Shown in pieces: positions 1 through 6,662 of a stretch of 39,044 nucleotides of DNA; the first letter of the stretch is position 1, and each line of letters opens with the position of its first letter. The stretch spans positions 1 to 39,044 of the forward strand of contig JAISIX010000133.1 in the NCBI GenBank assembly GCA_031261805.1, given 5' to 3'. A program made the translations under genes and the position numbers. The DNA is from Mediterranea sp. (in: CFB group bacteria). GTDB taxonomy: Bacteria; Bacteroidota; Bacteroidia; Bacteroidales; Bacteroidaceae. Below the pieces are notes generated by a model that searched no databases, was not told where the DNA came from, and saw only the letters and a program-made list of their open reading frames with translations.

Positions 1-2
1 CG

Positions 3-410
3 AAGCAGATAGACCAGTTAGAGGAACTATATCCGAGTGAACAAGTTCCCGAGGAGCTATTCACATACTATCTTGAATATTGCATGTCTAAAGGCAAATT
101 TGACGTGTTGCGCAAGATAATGGGCGATGAATACGGTTATATTGAACAAATTTTAAACCACATAGGATATGAAGAAGCTAACGAAGTCGCAAATCGACAA
201 GGACGCAACGGAGTTCGGCAAGTATCTGACCGAACGTCTGAAAGAGAACAAGGGGGAAGCGGAGTTCAGGCATCGCCTCAAGCAAGCCGCCGAGGAGGCG
301 AAACTCCGCAAACAATCCAAGAGGGGCTGAACGCTCCACTCTTCTCTTTATATTCTCACTCCATGACTTTAAGGAACGAGAAAGACCTCTCTACTTTGGA
401 GACCCCATAG
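3..410 (+). CDS. 3' part of an unidentified gene, possibly frameshifted
   Basis: An open frame runs in from the left edge and reaches a stop at 408-410. The first part, up to about base 158, reads like a normal acidic, helical protein (LEELYPSEQVPEELFTYYLE, then a segment ending in QILN). The later part is rich in Arg, Gly, Ser and Gln and does not look natural. It also overlaps a more convincing small frame at 169-330. At 152-158 the frame contains TTTAAAC in the T-TTA-AAC phase. Moving to the -1 frame there reaches a TGA at 170-172, which forms an ATGA overlap with the next start. The true gene may therefore end at 172, through a slip or a one-base indel. I do not recognise the family. Confidence 0.3.
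   Translation, partial: KQIDQLEELYPSEQVPEELFTYYLEYCMSKGKFDVLRKIMGDEYGYIEQILNHIGYEEANEVANRQGRNGVRQVSDRTSEREQGGSGVQASPQASRRGGETPQTIQEGLNAPLFSLYSHSMTLRNEKDLSTLETP
169..330 (+). CDS. small charged helical protein, 53 residues, hypothetical
   Basis: The frame starts at ATG 169 and ends at TGA 328-330. It begins MKKLTKSQIDKDATEFGKYL and continues with a Lys/Glu/Arg-rich stretch ending in KQSKRG. The composition is that of a soluble, strongly helical small protein and is far more natural than the overlapping frame. The start overlaps a TGA in another frame (ATGA), the usual arrangement of translationally coupled genes. No family is recognised. Small proteins of this kind are common at the ends of mobile or prophage-like segments in Bacteroides, but nothing here proves that origin. 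Confidence 0.45.
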   Translation: MKKLTKSQIDKDATEFGKYLTERLKENKGEAEFRHRLKQAAEEAKLRKQSKRG

Positions 411-1004
411 CCTCAACACTGATGCAGTTCCCTAAAGTTATGGAGCTGCACCCCTACCCATAGCAGGAGAGTTATCTCAGTCATATCAAACTGATACAAA
501 TAAGTGTATGAGAATTTGATAACTAAGAACGGGTGCAAGAACCGCAAATTTAACATAAATGTGAAGCACTTTTTCCGCCCTCTTCGTTGATACCCTGCCG
601 GCATTGAGGCTTAACGATAAGGGTGCAAGGTGGTGGAGGAGACACGCCCGAGAGGTGGAGGGTGGCACAGCGGACAAGCAAATGGCCTCCACGGGTGTTT
701 GTTGGGTCGGCCTGCTTCCTGACCGCCCAGTATCCCACATGCGTTTTTGATAAGGTTATCAATTGAGAATAGATAGGGTGTTAACTTCTTCACACCCTCC
801 AAGTGAATCTGTGAATCAGGTGTGGGGTAGTAGGGGCTACGTAGAAAGGTTTGGGTTCTCCTTATCGGGGTGGGCTTTTACCCCAGCGGCTTCTTCTCAA
901 AAAAATAATCTTCTCATCACAGTACTGGAGAGGGCAATTCTTCATTGATAACCCCTATCCTCTCTGTGAGTTGTGCAAATGTTGTGCAAATACTCCTATA
1001 AGGA
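411..1004. other. gene-free AT-rich stretch beside a tRNA gene
   Basis: No frame here has convincing protein-like composition. The short open frames are on opposing strands and rich in Pro, Arg, Cys and Ser. A 10-bp direct repeat, TTGTGCAAAT, occurs at 971-980 and 982-991. No copy of the tRNA-Leu 3' end was seen in this stretch, so an attachment site cannot be claimed. Confidence 0.5.
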
Positions 1005-1041
1005 AAGTGCTAACATCCTATTTTGCAAGGAGTTAGCACTT
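1005..1041 (-). terminator. long hairpin after the tRNA-Leu gene
   Basis: AAGTGCTAAC at 1005-1014 pairs perfectly with GTTAGCACTT at 1032-1041. The stem continues inward as TCCT/AGGA past a single bulged A. It lies 9 bases beyond the 3' end of tRNA-Leu on the minus strand, so it probably terminates the tRNA transcript. The T tract after it is weak. Confidence 0.5.
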
Positions 1042-1049
1042 AACCTATG

Positions 1050-1133
1050 TACTCGAAGCGGGACTTGAACCCGCACAGCCGCAATGGCCAAAGGATTTTA
1101 AGTCCTTCGTGTCTACCATTCCACCATTCGAGC
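1050..1133 (-). tRNA. tRNA-Leu (anticodon TAA)
   Basis: Read on the minus strand, the gene begins GCTCGAATGGTGGAATGG. It has an anticodon stem of AAGGA/TCCTT around a loop with TAA, a long class II variable arm and the T-loop GGTTCAAGTCC. The 3' acceptor strand TTCGAGT pairs with the 5' end. A length of about 84 bases suits a leucine tRNA. CCA is not encoded. It lies downstream of tRNA-Gly and shares its promoter. Confidence 0.93.
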
Positions 1134-1167
1134 ATCCTTTATTCCTTTTCGAAGGAAAGGGCGGGAG

Positions 1168-1240
1168 AGCGGAAAACGAGACTCGAACTCGCGACCCCAA
1201 CCTTGGCAAGGTTGTGCTCTACCAACTGAGCTATTTCCGC
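1168..1240 (-). tRNA. tRNA-Gly (anticodon GCC)
   Basis: On the minus strand the gene reads GCGGAAATAGCTCAGTTGG, then an anticodon stem and loop CCTTGCCAAGG with GCC, then T-loop GAGTTCGAGTCTC and acceptor TTTCCGC with discriminator T. The 73-base length and all stems are normal. It is the first gene of a two-tRNA unit, 34 bases ahead of tRNA-Leu. Confidence 0.94.
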
Positions 1241-1253
1241 TTGGTAGTGGGTG

Positions 1254-1285
1254 CAAAGATAAGGAGTTTGCCTTTCTCTGCCAAA
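1254..1285 (-). promoter_or_regulatory. Bacteroides-type promoter of the tRNA-Gly/Leu unit
   Basis: On the minus strand, TTTG at 1285-1282 is followed after 20 bases by TATCTTTG at 1261-1254. This matches the Bacteroides housekeeping sigma consensus TTTG-N19..21-TAnnTTTG. It lies 13 bases upstream of the tRNA-Gly gene and is the clearest complete promoter in the window. Confidence 0.8.
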
Positions 1286-1313
1286 TAAACGGTTACTTTT
1301 TATAAGGATAAAA

Positions 1314-1340
1314 GGACGGTCATGACGTTGGTCAGCGTCC
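1314..1340 (-). terminator. argH: terminator overlapping the end of argH
   Basis: On the minus strand GGACG and CGTCC form the outer stem and TGAC/GTCA an inner stem, followed by TTTTATCC. The hairpin includes the argH stop codon and separates the pyrE-argH operon from the tRNA promoter just beyond it. Confidence 0.5.
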
Positions 1341-2672
1341 TAACAGGGCCTGCTCGGCTTCCTCCATCGTACTGAAGTTGAAGCCCTCTACCACGTGTTG
1401 CATCAAAGCCTCTATCTCGGTGTTGCAGAGGTTTCCGATGCTGCCTTCGTGGGTGTGGTGCACCTCCTTGGCGGGGGTGAAGTGCCCGGCTTCGATGTCG
1501 AGGCCCACCTTCTTGTAAGCATCGCGGAAGGGCATGCCTTGGAGCGTGAGCCGGTTCACCTCCTCTACGCTGAAGATGAGCTGGTACTTGTCGTCGTCGA
1601 GGATATGCTCGTTTACCTTAATCTCGTTCATGATGTAGGTTGTCATCTGCAGGCAGTCCTTCAACTCGTCGAAGGCGGGGAGGAACATCTCCTTGATAAT
1701 CTGCAGGTCGCGGAAGTATCCGGAGGGTAGATTGTTGGCTATCATCATGATTTGCTGGGGCAGCGACTGTATCTTGTTACACTTGGCGCGTGTCAGTTCA
1801 AACACGTCTGGGTTCTTCTTGTGAGGCATGATGCTGGAGCCGGTTGTGCAGTCGTCGGGCAACTTCACGAAGCCGAAGTTCTGGCTGCTGAAGAGACAGG
1901 CATCGTAGGCCAGTTTGGAAAGTGTCCCGGCAATGGTGGCTAAGGCAAAAGCAACGTTGCGCTCCATCTTGCCACGTCCCATCTGGGCATACACCACGTT
2001 GTAGTTGAGCGAGTCGAAGCCCAGGAGACGGGTGGTGAGGGTGCGGTTGAGCGGGAAAGAGGAGCCGTAGCCCGCGGCAGAGCCGAGAGGGTTGCGGTTG
2101 CACATCTTGAAGGCAGCCTGTAGGAAGAGCATGTCGTCCACCAAACTTTCGGCATACGCGCCAAACCATAGTCCAAAGGAAGAGGGCATAGCTATCTGAA
2201 GGTGTGTATAGCCGGGCATCAGGACATCTTTGTATCGCTCGCTTTGGACGATGAGTACGTGGAAGAGTTGTTCCACGGCTTCGGCTACCTCCTTGATTTG
2301 GGTACGGGTAAATAGCTTGAGGTCGAGCAGCACCTGGTCATTGCGCGAGCGGCCGCTGTGTATCTTCTTCCCCACGTCGCCCAAGCTACGGGTGAGCATC
2401 TGTTCTACTTGGGAGTGCACATCCTCCACGCCCTCCTCGATGACGAACTCGCCACGCTCGGCGGAGGCGTAGATTTTTTTTAGTTCGGCCAGTAGCAGGG
2501 TCAGCTCCTCTTTTGTAAGCAGACCGATGCTCTCAAGCATGGTGATGTGAGCCATAGAGCCGAGCACGTCGTGCTTAGCCAAGTAGAGGTCCATCTCGCG
2601 GTCGCGCCCTACGGTGAAGCGGTCGATGTCCTTGTTCACCTCTACGGATTTCTCCCAAAGTTTCTTTGCCAT
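1332..2672 (-). CDS. argH: argininosuccinate lyase
   Basis: This cytosolic enzyme cleaves argininosuccinate to arginine and fumarate, the last step of arginine synthesis. The 446-residue protein is full length for the family. It opens MAKKLWEKSVEVNKDIDRFT, has the early DVHSQVEQ and HSGRSRNDQV blocks, the PGYTHLQIAMP block, and the fumarase/aspartase superfamily signature GSSIMPHKKNPD at about residues 278-289 with its catalytic serine loop. It is the last gene of a minus-strand operon. The SRPBCC gene ends 13 bases upstream of its ATG, and pyrE comes first. Putting an arginine gene with pyrE joins two pathways that both consume carbamoyl phosphate, although neither enzyme makes it. A hairpin at its 3' end probably terminates the operon. 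No unusual substitutions were seen. Confidence 0.96.
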   Translation of the reverse strand: MAKKLWEKSVEVNKDIDRFTVGRDREMDLYLAKHDVLGSMAHITMLESIGLLTKEELTLLLAELKKIYASAERGEFVIEEGVEDVHSQVEQMLTRSLGDVGKKIHSGRSRNDQVLLDLKLFTRTQIKEVAEAVEQLFHVLIVQSERYKDVLMPGYTHLQIAMPSSFGLWFGAYAESLVDDMLFLQAAFKMCNRNPLGSAAGYGSSFPLNRTLTTRLLGFDSLNYNVVYAQMGRGKMERNVAFALATIAGTLSKLAYDACLFSSQNFGFVKLPDDCTTGSSIMPHKKNPDVFELTRAKCNKIQSLPQQIMMIANNLPSGYFRDLQIIKEMFLPAFDELKDCLQMTTYIMNEIKVNEHILDDDKYQLIFSVEEVNRLTLQGMPFRDAYKKVGLDIEAGHFTPAKEVHHTHEGSIGNLCNTEIEALMQHVVEGFNFSTMEEAEQALLGR

Positions 2673-2685
2673 TCTTCTATCTATA

Positions 2686-3096
2686 TTAATAATGTATAGC
2701 GGCCAGTGTCTCCGCCATCTTCTCCAGCCCTTCCTTGAGGGGTTTCTGCACCATGGCTTTCATCATGGGGTTGATGTCCATGCCGATGGTGATGCGCATC
2801 TTGCATGTCTCCTCGCCGGTTGCTATCAGCTGGATCCAGAGGTTGAAGGGTAGGGGCGACTGGACGGTGGCAAACTTGATACACTCTACGGGTGTGCGTT
2901 CGATGATTTGTAGGGTCATCTTGCCTGCCGGAGGTACGGAGAAGCTCAGCGTATCGGCATCGAACTCCAAGTTGTTCACCTTGTCTTGGGGCAGATGCTC
3001 TTTCAGACCTTCAAGGTTACTGAGGTCGGAAAGTTTGGCGTATACTCGTTCCCGGCTGTAAGGGATGACCTTGACGGGACTTTCAAATGTTGTCAT
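2686..3096 (-). CDS. SRPBCC-fold protein, function unknown
   Basis: This 136-residue soluble protein has the layout of the START/Bet v1-like SRPBCC superfamily. It opens FESPVKVIPYSRERVYAKLSDLSNLEGL, typical of the first strand and helix. A run of beta strands follows (LSFSVPPAGKMTLQIIER, then ECIKFATV), and it ends in a long C-terminal helix (MVQKPLKEGLEKMAETLAAI). Such domains bind hydrophobic ligands or act as co-chaperones, but no specific ligand can be read from the sequence. It has no signal peptide. It sits between pyrE (54 bases upstream) and argH (13 bases downstream), so it is co-expressed with nucleotide and amino-acid synthesis. That position suggests a housekeeping role but does not define it. 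Confidence 0.8.
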   Translation of the reverse strand: MTTFESPVKVIPYSRERVYAKLSDLSNLEGLKEHLPQDKVNNLEFDADTLSFSVPPAGKMTLQIIERTPVECIKFATVQSPLPFNLWIQLIATGEETCKMRITIGMDINPMMKAMVQKPLKEGLEKMAETLAAIHY

Positions 3097-3150
3097 AAAA
3101 GGGTTATATGAGTAGGTTATGTCGGTGGTGATGCCGGTCGCGGATGGCGC

Positions 3151-3789
3151 TTAGTTGCCTGCCTCCCAGTGGGCGGGGTCTTTGCGCCATTCGTCGAGCG
3201 TCTCGATGTCGGTCTCTTCAATATAACCGGTCCGGAGGGCTACATCGAGCACCGCTTCGTAGTTGGTCAGCGTCACCAAGGACACCTTGGCATTTCTGAA
3301 CGCCTCTTCGGCCACGGGGAATCCGTAGGTAAAGGCCGCTACCATGCCAATGACATCGCATCCGTCTCGGCGGATAGCCTCAACGGCTTTCAAACTGCTG
3401 CCTCCGGTGGAGATGAGGTCTTCTACCACTACCACCTTCATGCCCGGGCGGAGTTCTCCTTCGATGAGGTTCTCCAATCCATGGTCTTTCGGGGTGGAGC
3501 GTACATAAACGAATGGCAGGTTCAACGCGTCGGCCACCAATGCCCCTTGCGGGATGGCACCGGTAGCTACACCGGCAATGGCATCTACTTGTCCGAAGCG
3601 TTCCATGATGAGGCGTGTGATTTCAATCTTCACGAAGTTACGTAGCGAAGGATAGGAAAGAGTTTTGCGGTTGTCGCAATAGAATGGTGACTTCCATCCC
3701 GAGGCCCACGTGAAGGGGTTTGCCGGCTGGAGTTTGATGGCTTTGATCTTCAACAACTTTTCCGCAAATTGTCTCTCTAAGTTTTTCAT
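3151..3789 (-). CDS. pyrE: orotate phosphoribosyltransferase
   Basis: It converts orotate and PRPP to orotidine 5'-phosphate, the fifth step of pyrimidine synthesis. At 212 residues it has the usual length. The PRPP-binding motif appears as VVVVEDLISTGGSS, with the adjacent acidic pair typical of type I phosphoribosyltransferases. The flexible-loop region is RSTPKDHGLENLIEG, and the N-terminal segment includes FTWASGWKSPFYCDNRKTLS, which contacts orotate in this family. It is the first gene of the pyrE - SRPBCC - argH operon. A TATTTTTG -7 element lies 30 bases upstream of the ATG. No leader or attenuator is evident between promoter and start. Confidence 0.95.
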   Translation of the reverse strand: MKNLERQFAEKLLKIKAIKLQPANPFTWASGWKSPFYCDNRKTLSYPSLRNFVKIEITRLIMERFGQVDAIAGVATGAIPQGALVADALNLPFVYVRSTPKDHGLENLIEGELRPGMKVVVVEDLISTGGSSLKAVEAIRRDGCDVIGMVAAFTYGFPVAEEAFRNAKVSLVTLTNYEAVLDVALRTGYIEETDIETLDEWRKDPAHWEAGN

Positions 3790-3818
3790 AACTAAACTGT
3801 CTTATTAATTATTCGGCA

Positions 3819-3826
3819 CAAAAATA
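3819..3826 (-). promoter_or_regulatory. -7 element of the pyrE operon
   Basis: TATTTTTG on the minus strand fits the TAnnTTTG -7 box, 30 bases before the pyrE start codon. No good TTTG -33 box is seen at the expected distance, so it is a partial match. Confidence 0.45.
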
Positions 3827-3935
3827 GGGAAATTGAATGGAAGAAAGAAAGAAGCCACGGTTTATTTACTCTATTTTTGCAATTGCCAAGCCGAATATCG
3901 GCATACAGATGACAGTGGTTTGACAGAATCGGACA

Positions 3936-4646
3936 TCAGTAGGAAGTGTGGTATGCCTTTAGTTTCTCGCGAAGTTCCAAGGCTCGTCCGCCGGTATGCT
4001 GGTTGAGCAGCGCCCAGAAACGCTCGCTGTGATTCATTTCCACCGTGTGGCATAGCTCGTGTAGCAGCACGTAGTCGATGAGGGGTTGGGGCAACAGCAG
4101 GAGGTAGAAGCTCAGGTTGATGGCCTTGCGTGTGGAACAGCTTCCCCACCGCCCATGGCTGGCATTGATTTTCAGGGAGGAGTAGCGTAGACCGCTTTGG
4201 TGCGACAGTTCGGTGAGGCGTTGGAGCAGGATGACCTTGGCGTTTCGTCGCAACGACTCGTCAATGACTTTCCGCATCCACGCTTGAAGCTGCTCATCGC
4301 CAAAGTTGGCGTCGGGAGGACAGATGATTTCCATCTTTCCCAGTTCGGAGCGAGCCAGGAAACGATGAGTCGTGCCCTGCTTCAAGGAGAGGTGGAAATG
4401 CTCCGTATCAATGGTGAAAGCGAGGTCGATGGGGCGCCGTTTGGGTAACAGCGTTCGGTGGGCAAGAAGCTTGGGGCGTAGCTGCTCAAGGGCATCGAGT
4501 ACTTCCTTGCGGGTAGTACCGGGAGGAACCGACACAGAGATGTTGTCGCTCTTTGTCTTAAACACGTATCGTTTGGCGCGAGGGTTGACCTGCACCACGA
4601 TACGGCCCAACTCTTCGTCTTCTATATCTTCCATAACGTGGTTCAT
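3936..4646 (-). CDS. YgjP/DUF45-type zinc metalloprotease
   Basis: This is a soluble protein of the YgjP-like, SprT-related family of zinc peptidases. The zinc motif is HELCH (H196, E197 and H200, counting from the ATG at 4646), followed by the family's downstream NHSERFW, whose histidine or glutamate probably supplies the third ligand. The block SHGRWGSCSTRKAINLSFYL just before it is diagnostic of DUF45 proteins. A TTG at 4667 extends the frame by seven codons, but I chose ATG 4646. AGGAGAA sits at a sensible distance upstream of it, and the -7 box at 4682-4675 predicts a transcript start almost on the TTG. Substrates are unknown for most of the family. It is transcribed away from the DUF2807 gene. 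Confidence 0.87.
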   Translation of the reverse strand: MNHVMEDIEDEELGRIVVQVNPRAKRYVFKTKSDNISVSVPPGTTRKEVLDALEQLRPKLLAHRTLLPKRRPIDLAFTIDTEHFHLSLKQGTTHRFLARSELGKMEIICPPDANFGDEQLQAWMRKVIDESLRRNAKVILLQRLTELSHQSGLRYSSLKINASHGRWGSCSTRKAINLSFYLLLLPQPLIDYVLLHELCHTVEMNHSERFWALLNQHTGGRALELREKLKAYHTSY

Positions 4647-4674
4647 TGCTTGCTCTTCTCCTATCAATATTGCG

Positions 4675-4682
4675 CAAAAGTA
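4675..4682 (-). promoter_or_regulatory. -7 element of the metalloprotease gene
   Basis: TACTTTTG on the minus strand matches TAnnTTTG. A transcript starting about 7 bases on would begin near 4668, leaving a leader of about 20 bases with AGGAGAA before ATG 4646. This supports the shorter start for that gene. Confidence 0.5.
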
Positions 4683-4782
4683 GCGAAAAAGAAGGGGCGG
4701 GCATAAAAAATGGGGGAGAAACGCAACTTTGTCTGCACGAATAGCGTCTTATGAACAAAGAAACCAAAAAACAATAGCAATT

Positions 4783-5694
4783 ATGAAAGTGACAACCTTG
4801 AGCAAAACACTGGCCGTCTTCCTGCTGACGGCCACGTCCCTTTCGGCCTGTGCCGGGAGCGAGTACATCAAAGCAAGCAAAAACTACGTGACGAAAGAGG
4901 TGAAGGTAGACAACTTCCACGGCATCAACCTTTCGGGTATTGGAAAGGTTGAATTCCGGCAAGACAAGGATACATACGTCGAGATGTATGGCTCCGATAA
5001 CGTATTGGCTCTGTTGGACGTGCGGGTGAAGGACGGCACGTTGGTCATCAAGTACAAGAAGAACAATGTGAACGTCCGCGGCAACAGCAAGCTGTCGTTT
5101 CGCATCTCCTCGCCGAACTTGGATAAGCTGTCCGTTGATGGCGCATGCAAGTTCTTGTTTGCCAATGATTTTCAGACGGAAGGCGACTTGAAGATTTCTG
5201 TCGACGGAGCAGGGGAACTACAGAGCGGAACATTGCGGTGCCAGGACTTGAAACTCTCTGTCGATGGCGCGGGAAAGCTGCGGGGAGAAACAGTGCAGTG
5301 TCGCGACTTGAAACTCTCGGCCGACGGGGCTGGGCAGCTACGGGAAGGAGCGGTGCAGTGTCGCGCGCTATCCTTTTCTGTCGACGGCGCAGCTTCAGCC
5401 CAGTTCAAGACTCTTGATGCCCAAGGCTGTAAGGGTGTTGTCGACGGTGCGGGCAAGTTTGGCCTTGCAGGCGGAAAAGCCGTGCGTGTTAGCGCGGATG
5501 TGTCCGGATCGGGTAATCTGAATGCGGAGAATCTACAAGTTGCCACCGTATCGGCCAATGTCTCCGGCGCTGGAAACGTCAGGTGTTATGCCACCGACAC
5601 GCTCAAGGTGCGGACGAATGGAGCGGGGCATGTGAGCTACAAGGGTGCCCCCACCATAGTGAATCGTTCTACAGAAGGCATCTCAAGGCTATAA
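4783..5694 (+). CDS. DUF2807 (head GIN domain) secreted beta-helix protein
   Basis: The protein is about 303 residues from ATG 4783; an upstream in-frame ATG at 4729 would add 18 residues that do not look like a signal. It begins MKVTTLSKTLAVFLLTATSL and continues SACAG, a lipoprotein-type signal with Cys after LSA. The family hallmark follows: VKVDNFHGINLSGIGKVEFR, then VYGSDNVL-like and LSFRISSPNLDKLSVDGA segments. DUF2807 proteins are right-handed beta-solenoids of unknown function that are widespread in Bacteroidetes envelopes. The middle carries exact 20-residue repeats built on S(V/A)DGAG followed by CQDLKL or CRDLKL. Its stop is four bases before the start of the arginase-like gene, so the two are probably co-transcribed. 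Confidence 0.85.
   Translation: MKVTTLSKTLAVFLLTATSLSACAGSEYIKASKNYVTKEVKVDNFHGINLSGIGKVEFRQDKDTYVEMYGSDNVLALLDVRVKDGTLVIKYKKNNVNVRGNSKLSFRISSPNLDKLSVDGACKFLFANDFQTEGDLKISVDGAGELQSGTLRCQDLKLSVDGAGKLRGETVQCRDLKLSADGAGQLREGAVQCRALSFSVDGAASAQFKTLDAQGCKGVVDGAGKFGLAGGKAVRVSADVSGSGNLNAENLQVATVSANVSGAGNVRCYATDTLKVRTNGAGHVSYKGAPTIVNRSTEGISRL
5197..5436 (+). repeat. 60-bp tandem coding repeats, four units
   Basis: TCTGTCGACGGAGCAGG-like starts recur at exactly 60-base spacing, at 5197, 5257, 5317 (TCGGCCGACGGGGCTGG) and 5377 (TCTGTCGACGGCGCAGC). The first three encode near-identical 20-residue rungs ending in CxxLKL or CxxLSF, and the fourth is degenerate. Similarity at the DNA level suggests recent duplication rather than only structural constraint. 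Confidence 0.75.
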
Positions 5695-5698
5695 GCGG

Positions 5699-6442
5699 AT
5701 GAAGGCGCCTATCGTGGTGATGAACTTTACCCATGTCTACGAGGAGGAGCGGTTCGGACGGGACCGCTCCTTCGAGTGGATAGACTGCACGGACCTACGA
5801 GGTACCGACTGCTACTGCGACGAGGAGGCGCTCCAGACGTTGCGGCGGCGCATGGCACCTTACCCGGCGGAGGGGATACACTTCATCGACTCGGGCAACT
5901 ACCATTACCTCACCAAGCTATGGACGGACAAGATACGGGAGCCGTTCTCACTCATTGTCTTCGATCACCATCCCGACATGCAGCCTACTTTGTTTGGTGG
6001 TATGCTCTCCTGTGGCTCATGGGTGAAGGTGATGCTCGACGAGAATCCCTTTCTGCGTAAAGTCTGTGTCGTGGGAGTGGCCGACAAGCTTGTCAAGGCC
6101 GTCCCGGCAACTTACCGGGAGCGGGTTAGGTTTTACGCCGAAACGTCGCTCTCGCACGAAGAGAGCTGGCAGCGCTTCTCGCACGATCATGTGGACGAAC
6201 CCATCTATATTTCTATCGACAAGGACGTGCTGGACACCGCCTCCGCCTCCACCAACTGGGACCAAGGTTCTCTTTCGCTGGCCGACTTGGAGAAGCTGCT
6301 TGAAATCATCCTGCAGAAAGAGAAAGTAATCGGCGTAGACGTTTGCGGCGAATGTACCCTTTCGCCCAATCTCCTTGAAGACGAGCGTGACCTCGCCATG
6401 GACAGGCTGGCCAACAAAGCGTTGCTGGCGCAGTTCCTTTAG
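5699..6442 (+). CDS. arginase/ureohydrolase-fold protein
   Basis: The 247-residue soluble protein keeps the metal-binding signature of the arginase superfamily. H69 lies in GNYHYL, in place of the usual GGDH. D89-x-H91-x-D93 lies in VFDHHPDMQ, and D174-x-D176 in SIDKDVLD. All ligands for a two-metal centre therefore appear to be present. The substrate-binding loops of true arginase, agmatinase or formimidoylglutamase are not recognisable, and the protein is shorter than the usual 300 or so residues. Substrate is therefore open; a guanidino- or amidino-compound hydrolase is the family expectation. The ATG lies four bases after the DUF2807 stop, suggesting an operon. It may be the uncharacterised arginase-family protein common in Bacteroides. 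Confidence 0.8.
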   Translation: MKAPIVVMNFTHVYEEERFGRDRSFEWIDCTDLRGTDCYCDEEALQTLRRRMAPYPAEGIHFIDSGNYHYLTKLWTDKIREPFSLIVFDHHPDMQPTLFGGMLSCGSWVKVMLDENPFLRKVCVVGVADKLVKAVPATYRERVRFYAETSLSHEESWQRFSHDHVDEPIYISIDKDVLDTASASTNWDQGSLSLADLEKLLEIILQKEKVIGVDVCGECTLSPNLLEDERDLAMDRLANKALLAQFL

Positions 6443-6486
6443 TGCGCCAAAATCCATCGCCTACACAGTATGTTGCATTTATAGCC

Positions 6487-6565
6487 TTCACCGGTTTCAC
6501 CATCTCACGAAACGCCTTGCAGGAGGGGGATAGCCGGTGAAAACAGGAAGACACAACTTTTGTGT
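6487..6565 (+). other. inverted repeats between the arginase-like gene and ribD
   Basis: TTCACCGG (6487-6494) pairs with CCGGTGAA (6534-6541), enclosing a small GTTTC/GAAAC stem. A second hairpin ACACAA-CTT-TTGTGT spans 6551-6565. Both lie upstream of the likely ribD promoter, so they belong to the 3' end of the preceding transcript or to a regulatory site. No T tract follows, so a simple terminator is not clear. Confidence 0.35.
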
Positions 6566-6634
6566 AAGGAGCGATTTTGATGCGGTTGTTCCTGTTTAGC
6601 ACGGTTGCCTTGGGCGTTGTATCGGATAAAACTA

Positions 6635-6642
6635 TATCTTTG
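6635..6642 (+). promoter_or_regulatory. -7 element of ribD
   Basis: TATCTTTG is a perfect TAnnTTTG box, 20 bases before the ribD ATG. A TTG at 6610-6612 lies 22 bases upstream, slightly wide for the -33 box. The predicted leader is short and leaves no room for an FMN riboswitch. Confidence 0.55.
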
Positions 6643-6662
6643 TCGGTGCAAAGGACAAAGAT

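Noticed and set aside
413-1036. Several 60-84-codon frames on both strands
   Set aside because: Mutually overlapping, with compositions unlike proteins and no start signals.
1005-1041. Attachment site of an integrated element at tRNA-Leu
   Set aside because: The symmetric sequence is a hairpin and not a copy of the tRNA end. No integrase is in the window.
6443-6662. FMN riboswitch before ribD
   Set aside because: The -7 box leaves a leader of only about 13 bases, and none of the conserved riboswitch blocks was recognised.
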